55,554 nucleotides of DNA, taken from positions 1 through 55,554 of IMG/VR virus record IMGVR_UViG_3300048587_001023, one strand, 5' to 3'. Below are positions 37,462 through 46,800 of the stretch, one piece after another. The notes under the pieces were generated by a model, which ran no database searches, was not told where the DNA came from, and worked only from the letters and a program-made list of their open reading frames with translations. Position numbers and translations under genes: made by a program. The stretch's first letter is position 1. Every line of letters begins with the position of its first letter. The stretch is from a virus.

Positions 37462-40307
37462 GACTGGCGCTCCGCTGACGGCACCCGAAAGACCTTCATC
37501 ACCTCGTCTCCCAGGTGGTTGATGACCTTCACCGCGATCCGACCGGAGGCGGGCTTGTCGAAGGGGCGCGAGGTGTCGCTGTTCAGGCTGGCCCAGGCAT
37601 CGGCGTCGATCTCGGCCTTCAAGGTGGTCTTCAAGGCTTTGTAGGGGTCGTTGGCGCCGAGGAAGTAGGCGTGGCGGACGAAGAAGCTCTCCTCGTTGTA
37701 GTCGGTATCGATGAACCAGCAGGCGATGCCGTCGGCGCCGTCGCTGCGGATTTCGCCGCTGTTGGGGTGGAACACGTCCACGCCGTTCACCTTGACGCGC
37801 ATCTGGCCGGGCTCGCCGTCATCGCCGGCATCGAGAATGTCGATGTCGGGCTCGCCGAAGATCACGAACAGGTTGCCCTTGCCGGTGTTCTTGAGGTCTT
37901 CGGCCATGTGCAGGTCGGCGTTCATGCGCGCCTGCAGCACGCGGATACGGCCAAGCTTGGCAAGATCGCTGGCGTGGGCATCGAAACTGAAGGCGCAGGC
38001 GATCAGCACGTCGAAGTCGGCTTCGGCCGCTTCGCGCGCGGCCGCAGCCAGGTCCACGCGGGTGACGGTGCCGAACTCCGGACCGATGAAGATCGCAGCG
38101 CGACGCTCGTCCGTGCCCTCCAGGTAGCGCCCCTCGGCGCAGATCAGTTCACCCGGCCAGGGCGTCAACGCGGTGAAGTCGATTTTGTCGGCCTTGTGTG
38201 CCTGCTGCACGCCAGCCGTGCGCAGGTTTTCCAGGATGATGGCGTTGAAGTCGCGGCCATACTCCGCCTGCGCCTCGGCGACCTGATCGATCAGGTCGTC
38301 GTTCTCATCCACGCCCAGCACGCGATGCGGACTCAAGGACTCCACCGTGAACGGCCCGGCCACGCGCACCTTCTTCTTGTCCTCGTAGGGCTTGTCATAG
38401 AGGAACTCGGAGTCGGCCTTGGCGGCGATGGAGGCGTCGATCTCCTTCTGGCGGGCGATGCGCTGCTGCCACCAGTCGGCGTGTGCCTGTTTAGCGGCAT
38501 CCGACCACTTGGCATCCGCTTGCCGCGGGATTTCCCAATCCTCCCACTTTTTGCCAACCGCCTTGTTCAAGGCAGCGCGCAGCGGCTCCAGCAGCGCCTG
38601 AAACTTGTCCCAGATAACGTCGATTTCGGCATTGCTGACGATGTTACTGAGCATGATGTGCGGCACCCGCTCATAGACGAAGCCCTGGCGGATGTTGCCT
38701 AAGGCTGGCTTACTGCTCGGAGCGGTGCGCGTAACCTCCGCCTCCTTTTGCTGCCCCTCCTTGCTATCGGCGAGCAGGTAGAACGGATAGCGCGCACCCA
38801 TAATGCGCGCACGAGCCAGCGCCAATGCCACCCGCGAAGTGTCGATCGTGATCCAGCGGCGGCCCCACTGCTCGGCGACATAGGCCGTAGTGCCCGAACC
38901 ACATGTTGGGTCTAGCACGAGATCACCGGGATCGGTCGCCATCAAGATGCACCGCTCGACGACCTTTGCTGAAGTTTCGACGACGTATCGTTTGTCCGAG
39001 GCAAAACCTGCGATTCCGGTATCACTCCAGACATTGCTCTCGGGGAACGCGGCAAAGTCTTCAAAGTATCGAACGTAATAGAGTCCCTTATCACTCGATG
39101 CCAATCGGTCTGCCCGGAGCAAGTGCTTCATACCCTCTTCATTAGTCTTCCAGCGCACCTTCTCGGAAGGACGCAGAGTTTTGCCATGAAACTGCACTGG
39201 AAACCAAGACGCTGCGCCTTCGCCCTTGTCGCGCCCAACACTTTGGCTGGTCAGATTGTCGATGCGGAACACTCTCGAACCGCCAGGCAAATCAATCGCA
39301 CCTGCGATTTCTTCCTTCGAAAGAGGCCTCTCGCTCAGGTCAGCCAGCTTCAACTTCCTGTAAGCCCCACCTCCGGCGCCACCGACCTGCTTTGTCGTTA
39401 GTGGCTGCCGATATTTGAGGCGCTGGCGATCTTTCGCGTAAAAAACAAGAACGTCGTATGTTCCAGCCAAATACTCAGAAGTCGCGCCGGCAGTCTTCGA
39501 AAATATGATCTGCGAAACGAAGTTGTCGGAACCGAAGACTTCATCAAGTAGCGATCTCACCAAGTGGCTATTGTCCTGGCCGATCTGGACGAATACCGAG
39601 CCCGACTCAGTTAGCAGGTCCCGAGCCACCGTCAACCGGTCGCGCAGATAGGTCAGGTACGAGTGGATGCCATCGCGCCAGGTATCACGGAAGGCCTTCA
39701 CCTGTTCCGGTTCGCGGGTGATGTGTTCGGCGTTGCCGTCCTTCACGTCGCGGCTGGTGGTTGACCACTGGAAGTTGCTGTTGAACTTGATGCCGTAGGG
39801 CGGATCGAAATAGATGCACTGCACCTTGCCACGTAGCCCCTCGCGCTCGGCCAGGCTCGCCATCACCTGCAGCGAATCACCAAGGATGAAGCGGTTCGCC
39901 CAGTGCGCGTCGTGCTGGTAGAACTCGGTGCGTGCGGCCTCACTGGGCAGGCCATTGAAGTCGGCAAACAGGTCGACCATCGCGCCCAGCTGCTGCTGCG
40001 CCTGCGCCTCGCGCCGACGCTCGCTTTGGCGGCGCAGGTCGTCCACCAGCACCTTCGGATGCACCTTCTCTTGGATATAGAGGGGGGCTGCGTGAACGAC
40101 GAGATCGGATTCGTCCTGGGCATCCTTGCCGCGCCAGACCAGCTGCGGATCGAGGTCGCGGTTTCGACGCTCGTAAGCCACGCGCACCGGACTCTGTTCG
40201 GACTTCGCCAGCACCGCTTGGTATTCCGCGGTGGGAATGTTCTTGCGCGTGGCGTCCTCGTGCTTGAGGGCTTCGACGCTGATCGGGTTATTCTTTTTTG
40301 TGGCCAT
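37458..40307 (-). CDS. Type III-like DNA methyltransferase (Mod)
   Basis: This 949-residue enzyme has motif IV DPPYGIKFNSNFQ at about residues 166-178 and motif I DPTCGSGTT at about 463-471, the order of beta-class methyltransferases of type III systems. The part between them, the target recognition region, is encoded by DNA of clearly lower GC than its flanks. A long C-terminal region (about 480-949) exceeds the size of classic Mod proteins. It begins one base after the stop of the restriction gene and shares a four-base overlap with TIGR04255. It would mark host DNA against its partner nuclease. Confidence 0.85.
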   Translation of the reverse strand: MATKKNNPISVEALKHEDATRKNIPTAEYQAVLAKSEQSPVRVAYERRNRDLDPQLVWRGKDAQDESDLVVHAAPLYIQEKVHPKVLVDDLRRQSERRREAQAQQQLGAMVDLFADFNGLPSEAARTEFYQHDAHWANRFILGDSLQVMASLAEREGLRGKVQCIYFDPPYGIKFNSNFQWSTTSRDVKDGNAEHITREPEQVKAFRDTWRDGIHSYLTYLRDRLTVARDLLTESGSVFVQIGQDNSHLVRSLLDEVFGSDNFVSQIIFSKTAGATSEYLAGTYDVLVFYAKDRQRLKYRQPLTTKQVGGAGGGAYRKLKLADLSERPLSKEEIAGAIDLPGGSRVFRIDNLTSQSVGRDKGEGAASWFPVQFHGKTLRPSEKVRWKTNEEGMKHLLRADRLASSDKGLYYVRYFEDFAAFPESNVWSDTGIAGFASDKRYVVETSAKVVERCILMATDPGDLVLDPTCGSGTTAYVAEQWGRRWITIDTSRVALALARARIMGARYPFYLLADSKEGQQKEAEVTRTAPSSKPALGNIRQGFVYERVPHIMLSNIVSNAEIDVIWDKFQALLEPLRAALNKAVGKKWEDWEIPRQADAKWSDAAKQAHADWWQQRIARQKEIDASIAAKADSEFLYDKPYEDKKKVRVAGPFTVESLSPHRVLGVDENDDLIDQVAEAQAEYGRDFNAIILENLRTAGVQQAHKADKIDFTALTPWPGELICAEGRYLEGTDERRAAIFIGPEFGTVTRVDLAAAAREAAEADFDVLIACAFSFDAHASDLAKLGRIRVLQARMNADLHMAEDLKNTGKGNLFVIFGEPDIDILDAGDDGEPGQMRVKVNGVDVFHPNSGEIRSDGADGIACWFIDTDYNEESFFVRHAYFLGANDPYKALKTTLKAEIDADAWASLNSDTSRPFDKPASGRIAVKVINHLGDEVMKVFRVPSAERQS

Positions 40308-40308
40308 C

Positions 40309-43300
40309 TCAGGCGTCCTTACTCAAAGCGGCGGCGTCGATCATGCGTTCAAAGTGCTCCTTGATCTTGGCTGCAAAGTCGTCCTGCATCTCGTAGACGT
40401 CGGTGAACTCGACGAAGGCCCAGCGACCGTATTTGCCCGCGCAGTTCACGCCAGGCACCCAGTAGGTGTCCATCGTCAGCTTCTTCAGCACCGCGTCCTC
40501 GCGACGGTAACCCTTCACTTCGACGATCAGGTGCAGGGGGTCGTCGAGGCCATGGCCATCATCGATTTTCACGATGAAGTCCGGGATGTACTTGCGGGTC
40601 TCCGAGCCGGACCTGTAAGGAACGTCGAGACCGAGGTTGTGGTTCTTGGTGTAGGCCAGCACCTTCGGATGCGCCTCGGCCACACGGCAGAACTCGGCTT
40701 CCCAGTCGCTGTCGAGAATCACCCAGTTGACGTGGTTCTTGGGTGGAGGGCCAAGTGTTTCGTAACGATCCCGACGCGAGGTGTTGAAGGCGACGTGGCA
40801 GGTTGAGCCTTCCGGGTTGTAGGGATCGAACACCGCCTTCACCGGGCGGCCCTGCTTTAACTCCACACGGGTGATGGCTGCGGTGATGCGATCGCAAGCC
40901 TTGTCGGCCAATTCCTGATAGAGCAGCTGCCCAGGAAAAGTGCCGCCCTTGCATACCAGGCAGGTGTCCAGCCATTCCTTGACGATGCGCTTCAACTGCC
41001 CGAAAAGGTGTAGCGGCGGGGCGGCTCCGGCCTCGCGCCATTTGTTCAGGAGCAGGTGCTTGGTGAGATGCATCAACACCGTCGAAGGGCGAACGTCGCC
41101 CAGGTGTTGCAGATTCAGTTCGACGGCCTCGCCAATGATGCCCGCCTGGACGTTACGCGATGGACCAACCAGTTCCGGTGTCAGCACCAATACCGAGTCA
41201 TCAACGAACTCGGCGCTTAATCTGTCCTCTGGCAATTCGACGCGATAGCCCACAACACGAGGGAAGCGGATCTCCAGTGCGTCGCGTTCGGGGCGAACGG
41301 CACGCACGCGGATGACTTCAATCGGCGGTTCAGGCGGGATCACCACGGGCTGCGCGGTGAAATTGAACGGGATACCCAGCACGTCGGCGTATTCGACGTT
41401 GAACAGGCCATCGGCGTTGAGTTCGTAGGACTGTCGGCGAAGGGCGCGACCCACGACCTGTTCGCACAGCAACTGGGTGCCGAAGGCGCGCACACCGAGC
41501 ACGTGGGTGACGGTGTTGGCGTCCCAACCTTCGGTGAGCATCGCCACCGACACCACGCAGCGCACCGAGTCGCCCAGGCGGCCCTCCTTGCCGACGGTAT
41601 TCATCGCCTCACGCAGCAGCTCCGCATCCGTGAGGTTGTCGGCAGCGTGCGCGTCGCCGGTGCGTTCGATGATCTCGCGGCGGAAACGGTCGATCTCGTC
41701 GCTGGCAATGGCGCGGAAGTTGTCATCGAGCGCGTCGCCCGATTCAAGTTGTTCGCTGTCCACCAGCAGGGTGCGCGGCCGCGCGAGCGGACTGCCGTGC
41801 TCGTCGTGGTTCTGGAACAACTTGAGGCGCCCCTCCACCAGCTGGCTGGTGCCGTCGTCGTTCTCCTGCTGAAAGCCGGAAATGTAGTCGTACACCAGCT
41901 TGGATGTGCTGGTGTTGTTGCACACCACGATGAAGCACGGCGGCACCTTGATGCCCGCCTTCTGCCAGTGCTCGAATACCGTGACGTAGTGGCCGTAGAG
42001 CGCTTCCAGCGCGGTCTGCAATTCAACCGGCAGGCTGAGAGGGTCGAGTCGGTTGCCCTTGCCGCGCCCCTTTTTCGGCATGCGCTTGCCGATGTGTTTC
42101 CACAGTTCCCGGTACACCGGAAATTCATTACCAGGGATGTTGTCGGCCACAGGAACGCGCGGCAGTTTGACGATGCCGCACTCGATGGCGTCCATCAGCG
42201 AAAAGTCGCTCATCGTCCAAGGGAACAGGGTGCCTTCGGCGTAGCCCGACCCGCGAAGGAAGAACGGCGTGGCGGAAAGGTCGAACACGCGCGAAAGTCC
42301 AAGCTTGCGGTTCACAGCCTCGAGGCCAGAAATCCACAGGCGCGCTGCCTCATTGTTCTCCTCGACCTCCTTGCGGTCGTCGCCTTTGAGGTCGTCGTTG
42401 TCCTCAACGCTCTCGCCGGGAGGCTTCTCGCGGTAGCAATGGTGTGCCTCGTCGTTGATGGCCAGAATGTTCTTCAGCCCCATCAATTCAGGCAGAACCC
42501 GCTGCAGCATCTGACCTTCGGATTCCAGCGTCTGCAATTCTTCACCACCGCGCCCCTGCAACAGGCGTCGACCGCCGCTGGAGACCTCGAACCGCTCGCG
42601 CAGGCGGAAGGCGTGATAGTTGGTGATGACAATGCGCGCGTGGGCGATGTCGGCCAGCATGTCGCTGGGCACCAACTCGCGGTTGGCGTAGTAGCTCTCG
42701 GTGTCGTTGGGCAGCAGCACGCGCAGGCGATCTTTGATCGTCAAACCTGGCGCAACAATGAGGAAGCCGCGCGTGAACCTCTGGCTGTTCGGACGGCGCA
42801 CTGCATTGATGGTCTGCCACGCGATGAGCATGGCCATGACCGTGGTCTTGCCTGCACCGGTGGCGAGCTTCAGCGCAAGACGGGTGAGTTCGGGATTGGC
42901 CTCGCTGTTGGACTTGGAGAGATGATCGAGGAAGCGCTGACCGCTCTTGCCGAGCTGCGGGGCGACTTCGGTAAGCCAGATGGCCGTCTCCACGGCTTCG
43001 ATCTGACAGAAGAACGGGCGAAGGCCGGAGAAGCGATGGCTGCGCCAGTGCTGCAACAGGCGCGCGGTTTCCGGCGTGACGCGCCACGCAGACGCAGGCA
43101 GCTCGCGCCACTTGTCGACCTCCGCACGCACGGCATTGATGACGGCAGTGTGGTCGTACTGCTGCTTCTCGGAGGACAGACCCTTGCCTTCGTCGAATAA
43201 CAGCGACCCTTGATCGCCCGCACCCTTCTGCTTGCGCGGCTTCGGGATGGGTGTAATGAAATCGGCCTGGCGACGAGCTTCCATGACGACCTGGGTCGGC

Positions 43301-43386
43301 TGACCCGAAGCATCCAACTCCCAATGCCGCGCAGGCCGCGCGTACGGCGAATTCAGGATCGGCTGATCGAAGAACGGATTCGACAT
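40309..43386 (-). CDS. BPTD_3080-type restriction helicase-nuclease (Res)
   Basis: The 1025-residue protein begins SNPFFDQPILNSPYARPARHWELDASGQ, which I recognise as the start of the BPTD_3080 restriction endonuclease family. It has a superfamily 2 helicase core with ATGAGKTT at about 173-181 and DEAH at about 311-314. A C-terminal PD-(D/E)XK nuclease shows DFIVKIDDG...LIVEVKGYRRED (about 940-965). It should move along DNA and cut when the target is unmethylated. The ATG at 43386 follows AGGGA and lies seven bases after the stop of the HTH gene. Confidence 0.85.
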   Translation of the reverse strand: MSNPFFDQPILNSPYARPARHWELDASGQPTQVVMEARRQADFITPIPKPRKQKGAGDQGSLLFDEGKGLSSEKQQYDHTAVINAVRAEVDKWRELPASAWRVTPETARLLQHWRSHRFSGLRPFFCQIEAVETAIWLTEVAPQLGKSGQRFLDHLSKSNSEANPELTRLALKLATGAGKTTVMAMLIAWQTINAVRRPNSQRFTRGFLIVAPGLTIKDRLRVLLPNDTESYYANRELVPSDMLADIAHARIVITNYHAFRLRERFEVSSGGRRLLQGRGGEELQTLESEGQMLQRVLPELMGLKNILAINDEAHHCYREKPPGESVEDNDDLKGDDRKEVEENNEAARLWISGLEAVNRKLGLSRVFDLSATPFFLRGSGYAEGTLFPWTMSDFSLMDAIECGIVKLPRVPVADNIPGNEFPVYRELWKHIGKRMPKKGRGKGNRLDPLSLPVELQTALEALYGHYVTVFEHWQKAGIKVPPCFIVVCNNTSTSKLVYDYISGFQQENDDGTSQLVEGRLKLFQNHDEHGSPLARPRTLLVDSEQLESGDALDDNFRAIASDEIDRFRREIIERTGDAHAADNLTDAELLREAMNTVGKEGRLGDSVRCVVSVAMLTEGWDANTVTHVLGVRAFGTQLLCEQVVGRALRRQSYELNADGLFNVEYADVLGIPFNFTAQPVVIPPEPPIEVIRVRAVRPERDALEIRFPRVVGYRVELPEDRLSAEFVDDSVLVLTPELVGPSRNVQAGIIGEAVELNLQHLGDVRPSTVLMHLTKHLLLNKWREAGAAPPLHLFGQLKRIVKEWLDTCLVCKGGTFPGQLLYQELADKACDRITAAITRVELKQGRPVKAVFDPYNPEGSTCHVAFNTSRRDRYETLGPPPKNHVNWVILDSDWEAEFCRVAEAHPKVLAYTKNHNLGLDVPYRSGSETRKYIPDFIVKIDDGHGLDDPLHLIVEVKGYRREDAVLKKLTMDTYWVPGVNCAGKYGRWAFVEFTDVYEMQDDFAAKIKEHFERMIDAAALSKDA

Positions 43387-43393
43387 TTCCCTG

Positions 43394-43618
43394 TCACCCT
43401 CGGCCTTTGCTTCTTGCGGATTGCCCCTGAGTCGCAGGGAGTAGCGTCTGTTCTTCGATCCAGCGGTCCAGGTCGGCCGTGCGAAAACGCCAGGTCCCCC
43501 CAAGCTTGAACGCCGGAATTTGGCCGTTCGACGCGAGTCGATAGACGGTGCGCTTTCCGGCTTTCAGGTAGATCGCCACCTCGTCCAGCGTCAGAATGTC
43601 ACCTTCGATGTTCGCCAT
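43394..43618 (-). CDS. Excisionase-type HTH regulator of the restriction operon
   Basis: The 74-residue protein contains GDILTLDEVAIYLKAGKRTVYRLASNGQIPAFKLGGTWRFRTADLDRWIEEQTLL, the helix-turn-helix of the AlpA/MerR-like excisionase family. It is the first gene of the restriction operon. A perfect inverted repeat at 43648-43668, 30 bases upstream, is the likely operator. It may control expression of the toxic restriction gene as C proteins do in other systems. Confidence 0.8.
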   Translation of the reverse strand: MANIEGDILTLDEVAIYLKAGKRTVYRLASNGQIPAFKLGGTWRFRTADLDRWIEEQTLLPATQGQSARSKGRG

Positions 43619-43647
43619 CGCCTTGCCGAACGTGGAAACGGATTGCC

Positions 43648-43668
43648 AAGTCTAGCCAATTTAGACTT
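43648..43668 (-). promoter_or_regulatory. Operator candidate for the restriction operon
   Basis: AAGTCTA and TAGACTT form perfect 7-bp arms separated by seven bases, about 30 bases upstream of the HTH gene. TTGGCT and TAGACT on the minus strand inside the site resemble weak promoter boxes but their spacing is not standard. The octamer GGCAATCC occurs on both sides of it. The whole gap 43619-43833 is otherwise empty. Confidence 0.55.
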
Positions 43669-43833
43669 CGGAGGGCGCCACGCTGCATCTCAGTCGCTTG
43701 GATTGCCACCTCCCTGTCTCGCAGGCTGAGACTCGCTCTTCGTTGGACCTGGCCGTGAGCCCCCCCCCTCAAGCCACGGTGGTCATTCGGAGGCCTTCGA
43801 TACCCGACTCGACCAACTGTACGGGGCTGGCCG

Positions 43834-46800
43834 TCAAGGGGCGAAAACCAGCTCTGGCAACACAACATCCCAACCCTCACATAGGTACTGGGACTGGTAC
43901 TCGGGCTTGCTGTCGGATTTTCGCCAGGCCAAGACCGCACCTACGCGGGCCGCCTGACAGTGCAGGCCTGTCGGTGGAACGAAGCGCTTTGACAACTTGC
44001 CCACGACCACGCCGGCCTGATCCTCAAGTCGAATACCGCGTTCGTCCGCGACATAGCGCAACGGGTCACCGACGCGCAGCGCCGCGATGGCTTGATGCGT
44101 TCTGCTACCCGCGCCCTGCCGACCGGCATGACCCAAATCGACATCTCTCATGGCGAGCTTGAAGTACCGATACGACATCGGGCCCGGCGCCGGAAGGCGG
44201 CCGGCCTGGGGCCTGCGGAACAGGGCCGGATGGTCATCCAATCCATCGAGAATCTCATTGCCCGCATCCAAGCGCGCCAGTGTCAACGTAGCGCGAGCTC
44301 GGGTCATGGCGACGTAATAGAGTCGGCGCACCGCGTCCTGGTCTTCATTGCTGCCTGCGCGCCATTCGCCGTCGAGCACGAACACATGGTCAAATTCCAG
44401 GCCCTTGGCGCGATGCGCGGTCAGCAACATCACGCCTTGCTGGTCACGCCGACTGGCGCGCCCCCACTCTGCGAGCCAGTCACGGAACACGGGCAACGAA
44501 ACCTCCGCACCCTGGGTGTCTTCAGCAAACGCCGCGATGGCTTCGACCACCATGGGCCACCAGCCGGCGCCGTCTTGCAGGGCAAGCCAAGCCTGAATGT
44601 CGTCGGCCGTGAGCAATCGGGACCGTGACACCTTTTGCCGCTCATCCAGATAGGCAAGCAGGGTCTGCGTTTCCCTCAAGCGCCACAGGGGTGGAGATTG
44701 CTCATCCGCCATGACGACCGGCATTCCTGCCGCCTCAAGCGCGGCGCGCAGGGGGTCGAGGAACTTCCACTGGCGAGCGATCACGGCCGTCTTCTTCGGA
44801 TCAAGGCCAAGCGCCATCATTCGCTTGAACTCGGTGTAGACCGCGAGCGCCTGCTCCGTCGCGCTTTGACCGGCCGGCAGGATCTGAACCCGTCCCTGTC
44901 CGACCAGATCGATCTTCTGCCAGTCCCCTCCAGGATGGGACTTCGCTCGCGCGGCGTTCACTCGAATCGCCTCGGCTTTCATCCGCTCGGAAGCGACCGC
45001 AATCACGGCGTTGGCGGCGTCGACAATGTGGCGCGTGGAACGGTAATTCTCGATCAGAAACTGCGTCTTGGCCTGGTAGTCGTCGGCGAAGCGGCGGATG
45101 AACTCCACCGATGCGCCCGCAAAGCCGTAGATGTTTTGATCATCGTCACCGACGGCAAACAGATTGAGCCGGCCATCTTCATCACTTCGCTTGCGGCCCG
45201 CGAGTGCCGAAATCAGTTTGTACTGCCCTTCGTCGATGTCCTGATACTCGTCGACCAGAATCCAGCGAAAGCCGGCGAGCAGCCGGTCGCGCTGAGTATC
45301 AGCATCTTCCGGCGGCAGGTCGCGACCTTCGAGCAACGCCGTGGCCTCCGCCAACACGGCATCGAAATCGGCCTCCTCGCTGCGCTGGGCAAAACTGGCG
45401 CCGACCAAGCGCATGGCCAACCCATGGCAGGTCAACACGGTGACCCTGCGCGCATCGTCGCCGATCAACTCAGCCAGCCGCCGTCGAATCTCAAGCGCCG
45501 CATGGCGGTTGTAGGCCAGGGCCAAGAGGGCATTAGGATTTTCGCGGCGAACACGCACCAGATACGCAATGCGATGGACAAGCACGCGCGTCTTGCCTGA
45601 TCCAGGACCGGCCAGGACCAGCACATTTGTATTCTCGCGGTCATCGGCAACGATGTTGCGCTGGTGCGGGCGGGACAAGGTCTCGACGATGGCTTCCCAC
45701 GACTGCGGCGTGGTCTGCCGGGTGAGCTCGCTCTCCCGGCCCGGCAGCCACCGACGGCAGAACTCCTCGCGCGACAAGCGGAAATAGTCCATCGCCAGAT
45801 TCAAGGCATCCGCCATTTTCTGCCTGCCCCGCTCGGCGTACTCGGCCATGATGTGAATCTGCCGAGTCAGTTCGTCGTAGTGCAGCGCCAGCGGCTGGAA
45901 GTTGCTCTTCTCGAACTGCAGCTTCCAGTTGCTTTCCAGATTCAAGGTCATGGCCGAGCGGAAGATCGCCAGCCCCTTGTTCAGACGCAGCACTTCCTGC
46001 TCATGCAGCCAGAGCAGCGCTCGCTCGACCAGCTTGCGCAGATCCGGCGTGCTATTAACCAGGAGCGCGTCGCCCGCGACGCTGGCGGTGAGCTCACCAA
46101 AGGTGGTCTCCGCGAGTTGATCCACGCCGCGGGCGCCTTTCGGCAGGCTCGCAATCCAGTGATCGAGCAGCCGTCCCGCGGCTGTCCGCCGTCGCTCTGC
46201 GATCTCCTCTACGGTGCTCCATGGGCGGTTGAGCTCGATATAGACCGTTTCAGGGTCATGGCCGCGCTTCAACGTCAGGCTGCCTCTGCCCTCTGATCCA
46301 TCGCGACCGTCACCGGCCAGCCCGGCGATGATCTGCCGCAACCGCTGTGGCAGTGCGGCGAACCCATCGTCCTTGAGTCGCTGGGACAGCAGACGAAGAT
46401 GCAGCGGCGAGCCCTCGCCCACTTCAAGGTCCGGCGCTTCTTCCCGCAACGTGGCGATAACGGCCCGTTCCAGAGAGACCGCCTCCTCGAAGCGCTTTTT
46501 TGACGATCGCTCCACGGCGACATGGACATACGCCGTCATGGCCAAGTCGTTACTGGCAATACCGAGGCGATCGAGCAGAAACAGCGCTTCCCGCAGGCCA
46601 TCGGCGTTGAACCCCGTGGCAGCCATCAGCTCATCGGTGGACAGCCCCTCATCGGCCGCGGCGGACAGCAGGATCTGGATCAGATCCAGGTACTTCTTGC
46701 GGTCCGAGATCGCAACGCCCGCCAGCTTTCGCTCGGCATCGGCAAGACTCTTGACCCGCAGCGCCGAAGGAAATATCTGCACGGCGTTTTCTTCGCGCCG

